A stretch of DNA of 35,553 nucleotides from Pseudomonas sp. MYb185 (lineage in GTDB: Bacteria > Pseudomonadota > Gammaproteobacteria > Pseudomonadales > Pseudomonadaceae), in NCBI RefSeq assembly GCF_002979975.1, contig NZ_PCQD01000021.1:1-35553 (forward strand). The letters are read 5' to 3'. The notes under the pieces were generated by a model. It did no database searches, was not told the DNA's origin, and was given only the letters and a program-made list of their open reading frames with translations. The position numbers and the translations under genes were made by a program. Positions 1 to 7,280 of this stretch are shown in pieces (the first letter of the stretch is position 1; each line of letters opens with the position of its first letter).

Positions 1-125
1 GCTGCGGCAAAACACCTTCCTGCCTTTATATGGCACTGCAATATGGCAAAGTGCACGGCATCGATACGATCCTCCCCAAAAAGTCATCAGCGAGTCCGCC
101 TGCTCTCCGCATGGCATGCCAGTAA
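1..125 (+). pseudogene. ppsR: Truncated 3' remnant of PEP synthase regulatory protein gene (partial at window edge)
   Basis: Frame 3 of the plus strand reads, from the first complete codon, CGKTPSCLYMALQYG, and then KVHGIDTILPKK and further residues up to a TAA at 123-125. The first 15 residues match, from memory, the conserved P-loop-like segment of PpsR/YdiA (DUF299) bifunctional kinase/pyrophosphorylase (SRCGKTPTCLYMA-Q-G). The residues expected next in that family (an AANYPL-like stretch) appear in none of the three forward frames, so the match stops near base 47. The piece reads as a ppsR broken by a rearrangement, with about 100 C-terminal residues lost. Its 5' part lies outside the window. 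The segment is short, so a chance resemblance or an assembly junction is possible. Confidence 0.55.
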
Positions 126-326
126 GCGTCGAGAGCCGGCAAAGCGGGACGTACATTCCTTGTAAAACATTTGGCGGGCGAACCGGTAAGCGTGCCGTTG
201 ATCTTTCCTGAATGCTGTGTACCATTCTCGCCAAATTGATAAGCGTTATCAATATCATCAATACTAATAATCAATTGGACAGCTTGGCTGTGGAAAGGTA
301 GCCAGGCATCAGGAAAGGAGCAGTAC
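126..326. other. Intergenic region upstream of first TonB receptor
   Basis: There is no convincing coding sequence between the ppsR remnant and the receptor start. The region becomes AT-rich from about 230 and holds a Fur-like site at 238-256 and the receptor ribosome-binding site (GGAAAGGAG at 312-320). An antisense reading frame runs through here and into the receptor gene, but it has no recognisable protein features. Confidence 0.6.
238..256 (+). promoter_or_regulatory. Fur-box-like operator of first receptor
   Basis: The 19 bases GATAAGCGTTATCAATATC match 14 of 19 positions of the classical Fur consensus GATAATGATAATCATTATC. The site lies about 70 bases before the receptor start in an AT-rich patch that continues with further GATA/ATC-like hexamers to about 272. 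This is where iron repression of a TonB receptor is expected. The match was counted by eye; binding is inferred. Confidence 0.6.
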
Positions 327-2573
327 ATGTCGCGGAACCACTCTGCCCGCACAGCCCCTCGGGCCGTTGCCGGTACACTGGCCTTGTTGGCCACCAGCAT
401 CGCAATGGCCAACCAGGATTCAGTCCGACTGGCAGACACCGTCGTTACCGCCTCTGGTTTCGAGCAGAAGATCACCGATGCGCCAGCCAGTATCAGTGTG
501 ATCAGTCAGGAAGATCTGCAGCAGAAGCGCTACGGCAATCTGGCTCAGGCATTGGAAGATGTTGAAGGGATTGATGTCCGGCAAGGCACCGGCAAGACCG
601 GCGGCCTGAACATCAGCATTCGCGGCATGCCCAGCCAATACACGCTGATCCTGATTGACGGTCGTCGCCAGAACGCTGCGGGTAATGTCACGCCCAACGG
701 ATTTGGCGAAACCTCTACCAGCTTCATGCCGCCGATGTCTGCCATCGAGCGCATCGAAGTAATCCGTGGTCCGATGTCCACGCTGTATGGCTCCGATGCC
801 ATGGGTGGTGTCGTCAACATCATTACCAAGAAAGTTGCCAGCGAGTGGGCTGGCTCGGTCAGCCTGGATCATACCTTCCAGGAAAATCGCGATTATGGCG
901 ATGCCAGCAAGGCCAGCCTGTATGCCAGTGGCCCGCTGGTCGAGGGGCTGCTCGGCCTCGCTGTTCGAGGCAGCCTTCAGGATCGAGGGGCTTCCGATCT
1001 GAGTTTTGACAATGACAGCACCGTCAGCAAACGTGGCGCAGCCCCAGTGGAGGGACGCAACAACACCTTGGGTGCGCGCTTGACCCTGACCCCCCATGAA
1101 AATCATGATTTTGCCCTGGATTTCGAGCGCGGGCGTCAGGTTTACGATAACGATGATTGCCAACTTGGTAATTTGGATGGAAAGGCAACCGGTAGCGCGA
1201 CTGGTGGTTGCGCGGCCGATGCGCCAACGGCGCATGGTTACAAGGACGAGCTACGCTTCGAGCGCGAACAGATTGCTCTCACCCACACAGCCAGACTGGG
1301 TTTCGGCACGCTGGACAGCAGTCTGATGCATAACACTACCGAAACCCTTGGCCGTACCATTCCCGGCAGCAGCGCCGGAGGAGACCTCGGCACTCCCCTG
1401 CCAGCCGCTCCCTGGGCGGTGGTTGGCGATGACCGGACACTGGAAACCACCAACCTTGTTCTGGACAGCAAGCTGGTATCCGCTGTTGGCGATGCTCATA
1501 TTCTCACTATTGGTGGTCAGTGGTGGAAGGCGGAAATGACCGACGACATCGCCAGCACCGACTTCAAGCAAACCTCCTGGGCCCTGTTCAGCGAAGATGA
1601 ATGGCGCCTGCGCGATGATCTCGCCCTGACCCTCGGTGTGCGCTATGACGACCATGAAAGCTTTGGTGGTAATGTCAGCCCTCGCGCTTATCTGGTCTGG
1701 AATACGACCGATAGCTGGACGGTGAAAGGCGGCATCAGTCGCGGTTACAAGACCCCGGACCTTAACGACCTGCATGATGGTATCAACGGCATCACTGCTC
1801 AAGGGCGAGCTGTGACTGTCGGCAACCCCGACCTGGACCCGGAAACCAGTACCACGACCGAGTTCGGTGTCTATTATGATAATCTCGATGGCTTCAATGC
1901 CAATGCCACCCTGTTCCATAACAAGTTCAAGGACAAGATCGCTTCAGGTCCGCTGATCATCGACCACCCGTTGTGTCTTGACAACGAAACCACCAGTGGC
2001 GCCCCAAATCCTGGCTGCTCTCCTCTGATCAACGTTGATGAAGCGGTCACTAAAGGCCTTGAACTGGCAGGCGGATGGCAATTTGCGCCCGCATGGAAGT
2101 TGACTGCCAATTACACTTATACCGATAGCGAACAGAAAAGCGGCGTCGATAAGGGAGCCAGTTTCACCAATACGCCCAAGCATATGCTCAACGCTGCTGT
2201 GAACTGGCGCACCACAGACCGCCTGAATCTGTGGTTCAAGGGTGAGTATCGCGGCAAGCGTGATCGTTTCACCAACCTCTATCAGAACCTGAGCCAGGAA
2301 AATCAGGCGATCCAGAGTCAAGTGGGCGATCTCAAGGCTTACGAAGTGTTCCATCTGGGCGGCTCATTCCGTGCTTCGGAGAACGTGACACTCAACGCCA
2401 CCATCTACAACCTGTTCGACAAGGATTTCCTCGACGGCGGTATTTACGAGTATGGAACTCCAACGGGTACTACGACCGGCTGGGCTTCACATTACACTCA
2501 TAGCGCCCAATCGGTTACCGGCACTCTCGAAGAGGGTCGCCGCCTCTGGTTATCGGCTACCGTCGACTTCTAA
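327..2573 (+). CDS. TonB-dependent outer-membrane receptor (FepA/CirA-like), paralogue 1
   Basis: Outer-membrane gated channel for energised uptake of a ferric chelate, 748 residues, a usual length. It has an N-terminal signal region (about residues 1-28), a TonB-box-like DTVVTAS just after it, a plug domain (about 45-165, with ISIRGMPSQYTLILIDGRR and the RIEVIRGPMSTLYGSDAMGGVVNIIT signature) and a 22-strand-type barrel ending in a C-terminal phenylalanine (ATVDF), as outer-membrane insertion requires. The start follows a strong GGAAAGGAG. A Fur-like box lies upstream and the next gene is a close paralogue, so iron-regulated siderophore or catecholate uptake is likely. The ligand cannot be read from sequence. 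Two spaced cysteine pairs lie in predicted surface loops (around DDCQLG-GGC and CLDN-PGC). Confidence 0.93.
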   Translation: MSRNHSARTAPRAVAGTLALLATSIAMANQDSVRLADTVVTASGFEQKITDAPASISVISQEDLQQKRYGNLAQALEDVEGIDVRQGTGKTGGLNISIRGMPSQYTLILIDGRRQNAAGNVTPNGFGETSTSFMPPMSAIERIEVIRGPMSTLYGSDAMGGVVNIITKKVASEWAGSVSLDHTFQENRDYGDASKASLYASGPLVEGLLGLAVRGSLQDRGASDLSFDNDSTVSKRGAAPVEGRNNTLGARLTLTPHENHDFALDFERGRQVYDNDDCQLGNLDGKATGSATGGCAADAPTAHGYKDELRFEREQIALTHTARLGFGTLDSSLMHNTTETLGRTIPGSSAGGDLGTPLPAAPWAVVGDDRTLETTNLVLDSKLVSAVGDAHILTIGGQWWKAEMTDDIASTDFKQTSWALFSEDEWRLRDDLALTLGVRYDDHESFGGNVSPRAYLVWNTTDSWTVKGGISRGYKTPDLNDLHDGINGITAQGRAVTVGNPDLDPETSTTTEFGVYYDNLDGFNANATLFHNKFKDKIASGPLIIDHPLCLDNETTSGAPNPGCSPLINVDEAVTKGLELAGGWQFAPAWKLTANYTYTDSEQKSGVDKGASFTNTPKHMLNAAVNWRTTDRLNLWFKGEYRGKRDRFTNLYQNLSQENQAIQSQVGDLKAYEVFHLGGSFRASENVTLNATIYNLFDKDFLDGGIYEYGTPTGTTTGWASHYTHSAQSVTGTLEEGRRLWLSATVDF

Positions 2574-2592
2574 CACCGTCTGTTCTATGTTC

Positions 2593-2620
2593 GGAAACGC
2601 CCACTTCGGTGGGCGTTTCC
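2593..2620 (+). terminator. Hairpin terminator after first receptor
   Basis: A perfect 12-bp stem (GGAAACGCCCAC / GTGGGCGTTTCC) closed by a TTCG tetraloop starts 20 bases after the receptor stop. The following GTTTCCGAG gives only a weak U tract, so termination may be partial and the second receptor could receive read-through. Confidence 0.75.
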
Positions 2621-2724
2621 GTTTCCGAGTTCCTGTGCTGCTCAAAAACCAGAAGTATTTCCCTTCCATTGCTCAAAGAGTATGGCTCTTTTGGTAAAGC
2701 ATCTTTATACTCCTGCACGCCAAC

Positions 2725-2743
2725 AATAATGATAACGATTCTG
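2725..2743 (+). promoter_or_regulatory. Fur-box-like operator of second receptor
   Basis: The 19 bases AATAATGATAACGATTCTG match 14 of 19 positions of the Fur consensus, with an unbroken 10-base ATAATGATAA core. The site is about 60 bases before the likely start of the second receptor and argues for an independent iron-repressed promoter there. Counted by eye; binding is inferred. Confidence 0.65.
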
Positions 2744-2800
2744 ATTAGCGTGATGATCACACTGGAGTTTCCAAAAGAGCATAAAAGGAGCACCACCTGG

Positions 2801-5155
2801 ATGTCGATCAACACCTCTCTCCCCTCTCATCTCATTGGCAGCATGGGGCTGCTGGTGAGTTGCATTGCATTGGCCAACGAGAATCCGGTGCAGTTGCCGG
2901 ATGTCACAGTCGTTTCAGCCACCGGTTTCGAACAGAAGCTTACCGACGCCCCGGCCAGCATCAGCGTGATCAGTCGCGAGCAGTTGCAAAGCAAACCCTA
3001 TGCGGGGCTGGCTGACGCGCTGCGTGACGTCGAAGGTGTCGACGTTGGTGCCGATCTGGACAAGAACGGCAACATCAGCATCACCATGCGCGGTCTGCCG
3101 AAGGATTACACCCTGGTGCTGATCGATGGCCGCCGGCAGAGCGATATCGGGGATATCGGGCCGAACAACTTCGGCAATAGCCAATTCATGTACATGCCGT
3201 CGATGGATGCCATCGAACGCATCGAGGTGATTCGCGGGCCGATGTCTACACTGTACGGCGCCGACGCCATGGGTGGGGTGATCAATATCATCACCCGCAA
3301 GGTGCAGGAGAATTGGGGAGGGTCCATCAGTCATGGCCTGACCATCCAGGAAAATTCGCAGTTCGGCGATGACAGGAAGACCGACCTGTTCGCCAGTGGC
3401 CCGCTGATCAAGGGCCTGCTTGGACTTGGGCTGCGGGCCAGCCTGTACGATCGCGATCAGAGCGATCCGGGCTACAGTGTCGGCACACTGGTCAACGGTG
3501 ATGGCAGTCTGTTCGAGGACAGTGGCAGTTTTGGTGACAAGAAGATCGTTGCCGCCAAGAACTGGAATGCCGGCTTTACCCTGAACCTCACTCCGCTGGA
3601 AGACCATGACTTCCAGTTCGAATACGATATTGCCAAGCAGCGCTATGACAACACCGAAGGCCAGACCGGCACCCTCGACTCGGTAGAGAGCCTGTGGCGG
3701 GCCAGCCGCGGGATCATCCAGCCACGCGTCGGCTACTCTGAATACCAGCGCGTCGAGCGGGAACAGTTCGTACTCGCACACACTGGCCGCTGGAACTTCG
3801 GCACCTCCACCACCAGCCTGACCCGCAGCACCAGTAACAACCTGGGGCGCTCGCTGCCGCTGACCGTGCAGGAACGCAGCGACCTGCAAGATATCTGGGA
3901 CCAGGCCGCCGCCGATCAGGGCGTGACTACACCGGTACTGACCGATGAGCTACGCGCCCAGTTGGGCAGCAGCTTCCTGCCGCGTGATCGCCGCGAGCTG
4001 GAGATTCGCAACACCATCTTCGATACCAAGCTGTCCAGCTCGATCGGCAATCACCACTTCACCATCGGCGGCCAGTATTTCTTCGCCGAGATGGAAGATG
4101 GCGTGTTCGGCATGGATGGTGCCGGCTTCCAGTCCGGCAAGACCCAGGACCACAAACAGTGGGCGCTGTTTGCCGAGGACAACTGGGATCTCACCGAGAA
4201 GCTGACCTTTACCTACGGTGCCCGTTACGACGATCACAACATATTTGGCTCAGAGGTCAGCCCGCGGGCCTATCTCACCTGGCGCACAACGGACAACTGG
4301 ACGCTCAAGGGTGGTGTCAGTACCGGCTACAAGACTCCCAAGCCCAACCAGCTGTTCGCCGGCATCGTCGGCTTCGGTGGCCAGGGTGTCAGCCCCATGG
4401 CCGGCTCGCCCGACCTGAAGCCGGAAACCAGCACCAACTATGAAGTCGCGGCCTATTACGACAATCTGAGCAACTTCAACGCCAACGCGACGCTGTTCTT
4501 CAACGACTTCAAGGACAAGATCGCCACAGCCGATGCCATTCCCAACTGCTACAACGCCAGCGGCGTGAAATACCTGAGTTCCGGTTGCGTCGATGTCGGT
4601 CCCGGCTGGGCCGAGCTGGGCTACAACAGTTTCAGCCAGAGCACCAACGTGGATAAGGTCGAGACCAAGGGTATCGAGCTGGCCGCCCGCTGGGAGATCA
4701 TTCCGACGCTCAGCCTGAGCGGCAACTACACCTACACCGACAGCGAGCAGAAAAGCGGTCGGCAGAAGGGCCTGCCGCTGGTCAACACACCCGAACATAT
4801 GTTCAACAGCACACTTAGCTGGGATGTGTTGCCACGCCTGAATCTGTCGTTGATTGCCGAGGTGCGCGACGAGCGCTATCGCGGCACGGCCACCACCACA
4901 GGGCCGCAGCCGGTCACCCGCAAACTGTATTACAAATCCTATGACATCTATCACCTGGGGATGCGCTTCCAGGCGAGCAACGACCTGACCCTGCATGGTC
5001 GCATCAACAACCTGCTGGACAAGGACATGGCTGGCCGCAACTGCGAGCCAACCTATGACGATCTGGGCGATCATGACAGTTGGTCCTGCTCGAACGATTA
5101 CAACGTAACGGAGAAGGCACGCAGTTTCTGGCTGTCGGCCAACTACCGTTTCTGA
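2801..5155 (+). CDS. TonB-dependent outer-membrane receptor, paralogue 2
   Basis: Second TonB-dependent receptor, 784 residues from the ATG at 2801. That start is preferred because AAAAGGAG precedes it and a signal-like segment follows (MSINTSLPSHLIGSMGLLVS, cleaved after about residue 27). An upstream in-frame start at 2609 would place coding sequence over the Fur-like box and the preceding terminator. It has the same architecture as the first receptor: TVVSATGFEQKLTDAPASISVIS, the plug signature RIEVIRGPMSTLYGADAMGGVINIIT, shared barrel blocks (DNL-FNANATLF-N-FKDKIA, NYTYTDSEQKSG) and a terminal phenylalanine (SANYRF). The two are clearly a tandem duplication that has diverged, especially in the extracellular loops. 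It probably imports a ferric chelate for the reductive genes downstream. Confidence 0.92.
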   Translation: MSINTSLPSHLIGSMGLLVSCIALANENPVQLPDVTVVSATGFEQKLTDAPASISVISREQLQSKPYAGLADALRDVEGVDVGADLDKNGNISITMRGLPKDYTLVLIDGRRQSDIGDIGPNNFGNSQFMYMPSMDAIERIEVIRGPMSTLYGADAMGGVINIITRKVQENWGGSISHGLTIQENSQFGDDRKTDLFASGPLIKGLLGLGLRASLYDRDQSDPGYSVGTLVNGDGSLFEDSGSFGDKKIVAAKNWNAGFTLNLTPLEDHDFQFEYDIAKQRYDNTEGQTGTLDSVESLWRASRGIIQPRVGYSEYQRVEREQFVLAHTGRWNFGTSTTSLTRSTSNNLGRSLPLTVQERSDLQDIWDQAAADQGVTTPVLTDELRAQLGSSFLPRDRRELEIRNTIFDTKLSSSIGNHHFTIGGQYFFAEMEDGVFGMDGAGFQSGKTQDHKQWALFAEDNWDLTEKLTFTYGARYDDHNIFGSEVSPRAYLTWRTTDNWTLKGGVSTGYKTPKPNQLFAGIVGFGGQGVSPMAGSPDLKPETSTNYEVAAYYDNLSNFNANATLFFNDFKDKIATADAIPNCYNASGVKYLSSGCVDVGPGWAELGYNSFSQSTNVDKVETKGIELAARWEIIPTLSLSGNYTYTDSEQKSGRQKGLPLVNTPEHMFNSTLSWDVLPRLNLSLIAEVRDERYRGTATTTGPQPVTRKLYYKSYDIYHLGMRFQASNDLTLHGRINNLLDKDMAGRNCEPTYDDLGDHDSWSCSNDYNVTEKARSFWLSANYRF

Positions 5156-5212
5156 TCAACCACCGTGGCCCGGGGCGACCCGGACCACACGGCCCAACAA
5201 GAGCAATAGGCA

Positions 5213-5809
5213 ATGAAACACCTGGCTTTAGGCACCCTGCGGCAATGGCACTGGATCAGCTCGGCACTGTGTCTGGCGGGAATGCTGTTGTTCGCCGTTA
5301 CCGGCATTACGCTGAACCACGCTGCCGATATCGAGGCGAAACCACGTGTGCGCAGCCTGGAACTGCAACTGCCGGATGAGCTGCTGGATCTACTGCCGGC
5401 AACGGCCGAGCAGGAGGTGCTTGCTGAGCCGTTGCACCTGTGGCTGCAGGATACCCTGGGAGTGCGTTTCGACGCACCGGCGGCGGAATGGTCCGACTCC
5501 GAGCTGTATATCGGCATGCCCAGGCCCGGAGGTGATGCCTGGCTGACGCTGGACCTGCAATCCGGTGACCTGTTCTTCGAGGCCACCGACCGGGGCTGGA
5601 TTGCCTATGCCAATGACCTGCACAAGGGGCGCCACAGCGGTGCGGCCTGGAGCTGGTTCATGGATATCTTCGCGGGAGTCTGTGTGATCTTCACTTTGAC
5701 CGGCCTGCTGTTGCTCACACGTCAGACCCGTGCCAGACCGGCCACCTGGCCGGTAACCGGCCTGGGGTTGCTGATTCCCCTGCTTATTGCCTTGTTATTG
5801 ATCCACTAG
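5213..5809 (+). CDS. PepSY-type membrane protein, putative ferric-chelate reductase membrane subunit
   Basis: A 198-residue inner-membrane protein of the PepSY-associated TM (PiuB-like) type. The first helix (about 13-35) follows RQWHWISSALCLAGMLLFAVTGITLNH. A periplasmic domain of about 105 residues follows, then two C-terminal helices (about 148-169 and 179-197). Histidines at 13, 36, 137 and 141 (NDLHKGRHSGAAW) flank the membrane segments and could ligate haem, as proposed for this family. It starts 57 bases after the second receptor, and DUF2271 follows by 11 bases, so co-transcription is likely. In larger homologues the PepSY membrane part and a flavodoxin reductase are fused; here the reductase is separate (7280-8626). 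Electron transfer to a periplasmic ferric complex is inferred. Confidence 0.8.
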   Translation: MKHLALGTLRQWHWISSALCLAGMLLFAVTGITLNHAADIEAKPRVRSLELQLPDELLDLLPATAEQEVLAEPLHLWLQDTLGVRFDAPAAEWSDSELYIGMPRPGGDAWLTLDLQSGDLFFEATDRGWIAYANDLHKGRHSGAAWSWFMDIFAGVCVIFTLTGLLLLTRQTRARPATWPVTGLGLLIPLLIALLLIH

Positions 5810-5820
5810 AGAGAAAGCCC

Positions 5821-6327
5821 ATGAAAAAATGGTTTCTATTGTCCCTGGCGACAGCGATCACCAGTGTGAGCGCCGCCGAAATGGAAGTGTCCGTCGAGGT
5901 GCCACGGTTGACTGTGGCGGAATACCACCGGCCCTATGTGGCCATCTGGATCGAGAATGCCGATGGTCACGTAGCCGACCTGTCGGTCTGGTACGACCTC
6001 AAGCTACGCGACCGTGAAGGCGAGAAATGGCTCAAGGACATGCGTCAGTGGTGGCGTCGCAGCGGGCGTTCGCTGGAGCTGCCGGTGGATGGCCTGTCCA
6101 GCGCCACCCGGCCGGTTGGCCAGCACACCCTGCGATTTGCCGATGACCACCCGGCCTTGGCCGCACTCGAGCCAGGCGACTATCAACTGCTGGTCGAAGC
6201 GGCCCGGGAAGTCGGCGGCCGCGAGTTGGTCAAATTGCCCTTCAGTTGGCCAGTGACCGAGCAGGTCAGCCACCAGGGCGGTGGTAAAACCGAACTGGGC
6301 AAGGTCAGCCTGAGCATTCGCCCCTGA
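5821..6327 (+). CDS. DUF2271 domain periplasmic protein
   Basis: A 168-residue exported protein with a clean signal peptide (MKKWFLLSLATAITSVSA, cleaved before AEMEV). The mature part is a predicted beta-sandwich with the family pattern PYVAIWIENADG near the start and WLKDMRQWWRRSGR in the middle, which I recognise as DUF2271. The family has no established biochemical function. It often sits beside PepSY and DUF4198 genes in iron or extracytoplasmic redox loci, as here. There is one RBS-like AGAGAGAAAG before the start. No cysteine and no lipobox is visible, so it is soluble periplasmic rather than a lipoprotein. Confidence 0.8.
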   Translation: MKKWFLLSLATAITSVSAAEMEVSVEVPRLTVAEYHRPYVAIWIENADGHVADLSVWYDLKLRDREGEKWLKDMRQWWRRSGRSLELPVDGLSSATRPVGQHTLRFADDHPALAALEPGDYQLLVEAAREVGGRELVKLPFSWPVTEQVSHQGGGKTELGKVSLSIRP

Positions 6328-6348
6328 ACACATACGCAGTATGTGTTC
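6326..6348 (+). promoter_or_regulatory. Perfect 10-bp hairpin at the DUF2271 stop codon
   Basis: GAACACATAC and GTATGTGTTC are exact reverse complements around a GCA loop. The first arm overlaps the TGA stop of the DUF2271 gene and the second is followed by CCCTTTCTTT. It may act as a partial terminator or an mRNA-stability element that sets the ratio of upstream to downstream products. The pyrimidine tract is too broken for a confident terminator call. Confidence 0.55.
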
Positions 6349-6395
6349 CCCTTTCTTTAACTGACATTCATCCGATACTGGAGAACAACAACACC

Positions 6396-7280
6396 ATGAT
6401 CAAACAACTCACTCGCTGGACTGCCGTGGCCCTGGTCGTCACCCTCCCCTTGTCCGCCCAGGCCCACCGTGCCTGGATGCTGCCGTCAACCACCATCCTG
6501 TCGGGTGACAACGCCTGGATCAGTGTGGATGCGGCTATTTCCAATGACCTGTTCTACTTCGAACACCATCCGATGGTGCTTGAAGGCATCGGCAAGGCAC
6601 CGGAACGACCGGCAGGCCAGAATGCCGCACCCGCCCGCCCGCGCGCCGCCAACCGCCTGCTGATTACCGCCCCGGATGGCAGTGAGGTGCCGGCGCAGAA
6701 TGGCCATGTCGGCAAATACCGCAGCGTATTCGATGTGGAGCTCAGCCAGAAAGGCACCTACAAGCTAGCAGTGGCCGGTGAGCCGCGCTACTTCGCGCGT
6801 TACAAGGAGAACGGTGAAGATCGTCGCTGGATGGGCAATCTGGCCGATGTAGGCCAGGCCGTACCAGCCAACGCAGAGGATCTGCAGATCAGCCAGATGG
6901 AGTCACGTATGGAGGTATTCGTCACCTCCGGCGAGCCCACCGACAGCGTGTTCACTCCTACCGGCAAGGGTCTCGAACTGCGACCGGTTACCCATCCGAA
7001 TGACCTGTTCGCCGAGGAAACCGCCGAATTCATCTTCCTGCTCGATGGCAAGCCGGCTGCCGGCGTCGAGGTCAATGTCATTCCCGGTGGCGTTCGCCAT
7101 CGCGACAACCTCAACGACATCACGCTGACCACCGATGCCGAGGGCAAGGTAGCGATTACCTGGACTGAAGCCGGGTTCTGGTGGCTGGAAGCCAAGATCA
7201 CCCAGGAGGATGGCCTCAAGGCCCCGCTGAATCAGCGGCGCGTCAGCTATACCGCCACGCTTGAAGTCATGGCTCCCTGA
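6396..7280 (+). CDS. DUF4198 periplasmic metal-binding-like protein
   Basis: A 294-residue exported protein recognised as DUF4198 (COG5266, the family of the NikK-type periplasmic metal-uptake component). The signal peptide ends ...LPLSAQA before HRAWMLP, so cleavage after an Ala-x-Ala motif leaves His24 as the mature N-terminus. A second histidine pair, FYFEHHPM, is at 57-58. The C-terminal half is an Ig-like domain (LDGKPAAGVEVNVIPGG...DITLTTDAEGKVAITW). The start has GGAG ten or so bases upstream. It sits between DUF2271 and the flavoprotein and overlaps the latter by one base. I infer a periplasmic metal or metal-chelate chaperone; nickel, copper and iron cannot be told apart from sequence. 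Confidence 0.82.
   Translation: MIKQLTRWTAVALVVTLPLSAQAHRAWMLPSTTILSGDNAWISVDAAISNDLFYFEHHPMVLEGIGKAPERPAGQNAAPARPRAANRLLITAPDGSEVPAQNGHVGKYRSVFDVELSQKGTYKLAVAGEPRYFARYKENGEDRRWMGNLADVGQAVPANAEDLQISQMESRMEVFVTSGEPTDSVFTPTGKGLELRPVTHPNDLFAEETAEFIFLLDGKPAAGVEVNVIPGGVRHRDNLNDITLTTDAEGKVAITWTEAGFWWLEAKITQEDGLKAPLNQRRVSYTATLEVMAP

Noticed and set aside
26..475. Antisense 149-codon frame over the first receptor's start and upstream region
   Set aside because: It starts inside the receptor's plug region, crosses its signal sequence, ribosome-binding site and Fur-like box, and has no recognisable protein pattern.
5213..5809. Flavinylation motif in the PepSY protein (HSGAAW)
   Set aside because: It resembles the SGA part of ApbE target motifs, but the preceding Asp/Ser and the final Ser/Thr spacing do not fit. 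The segment is the usual PepSY membrane signature.
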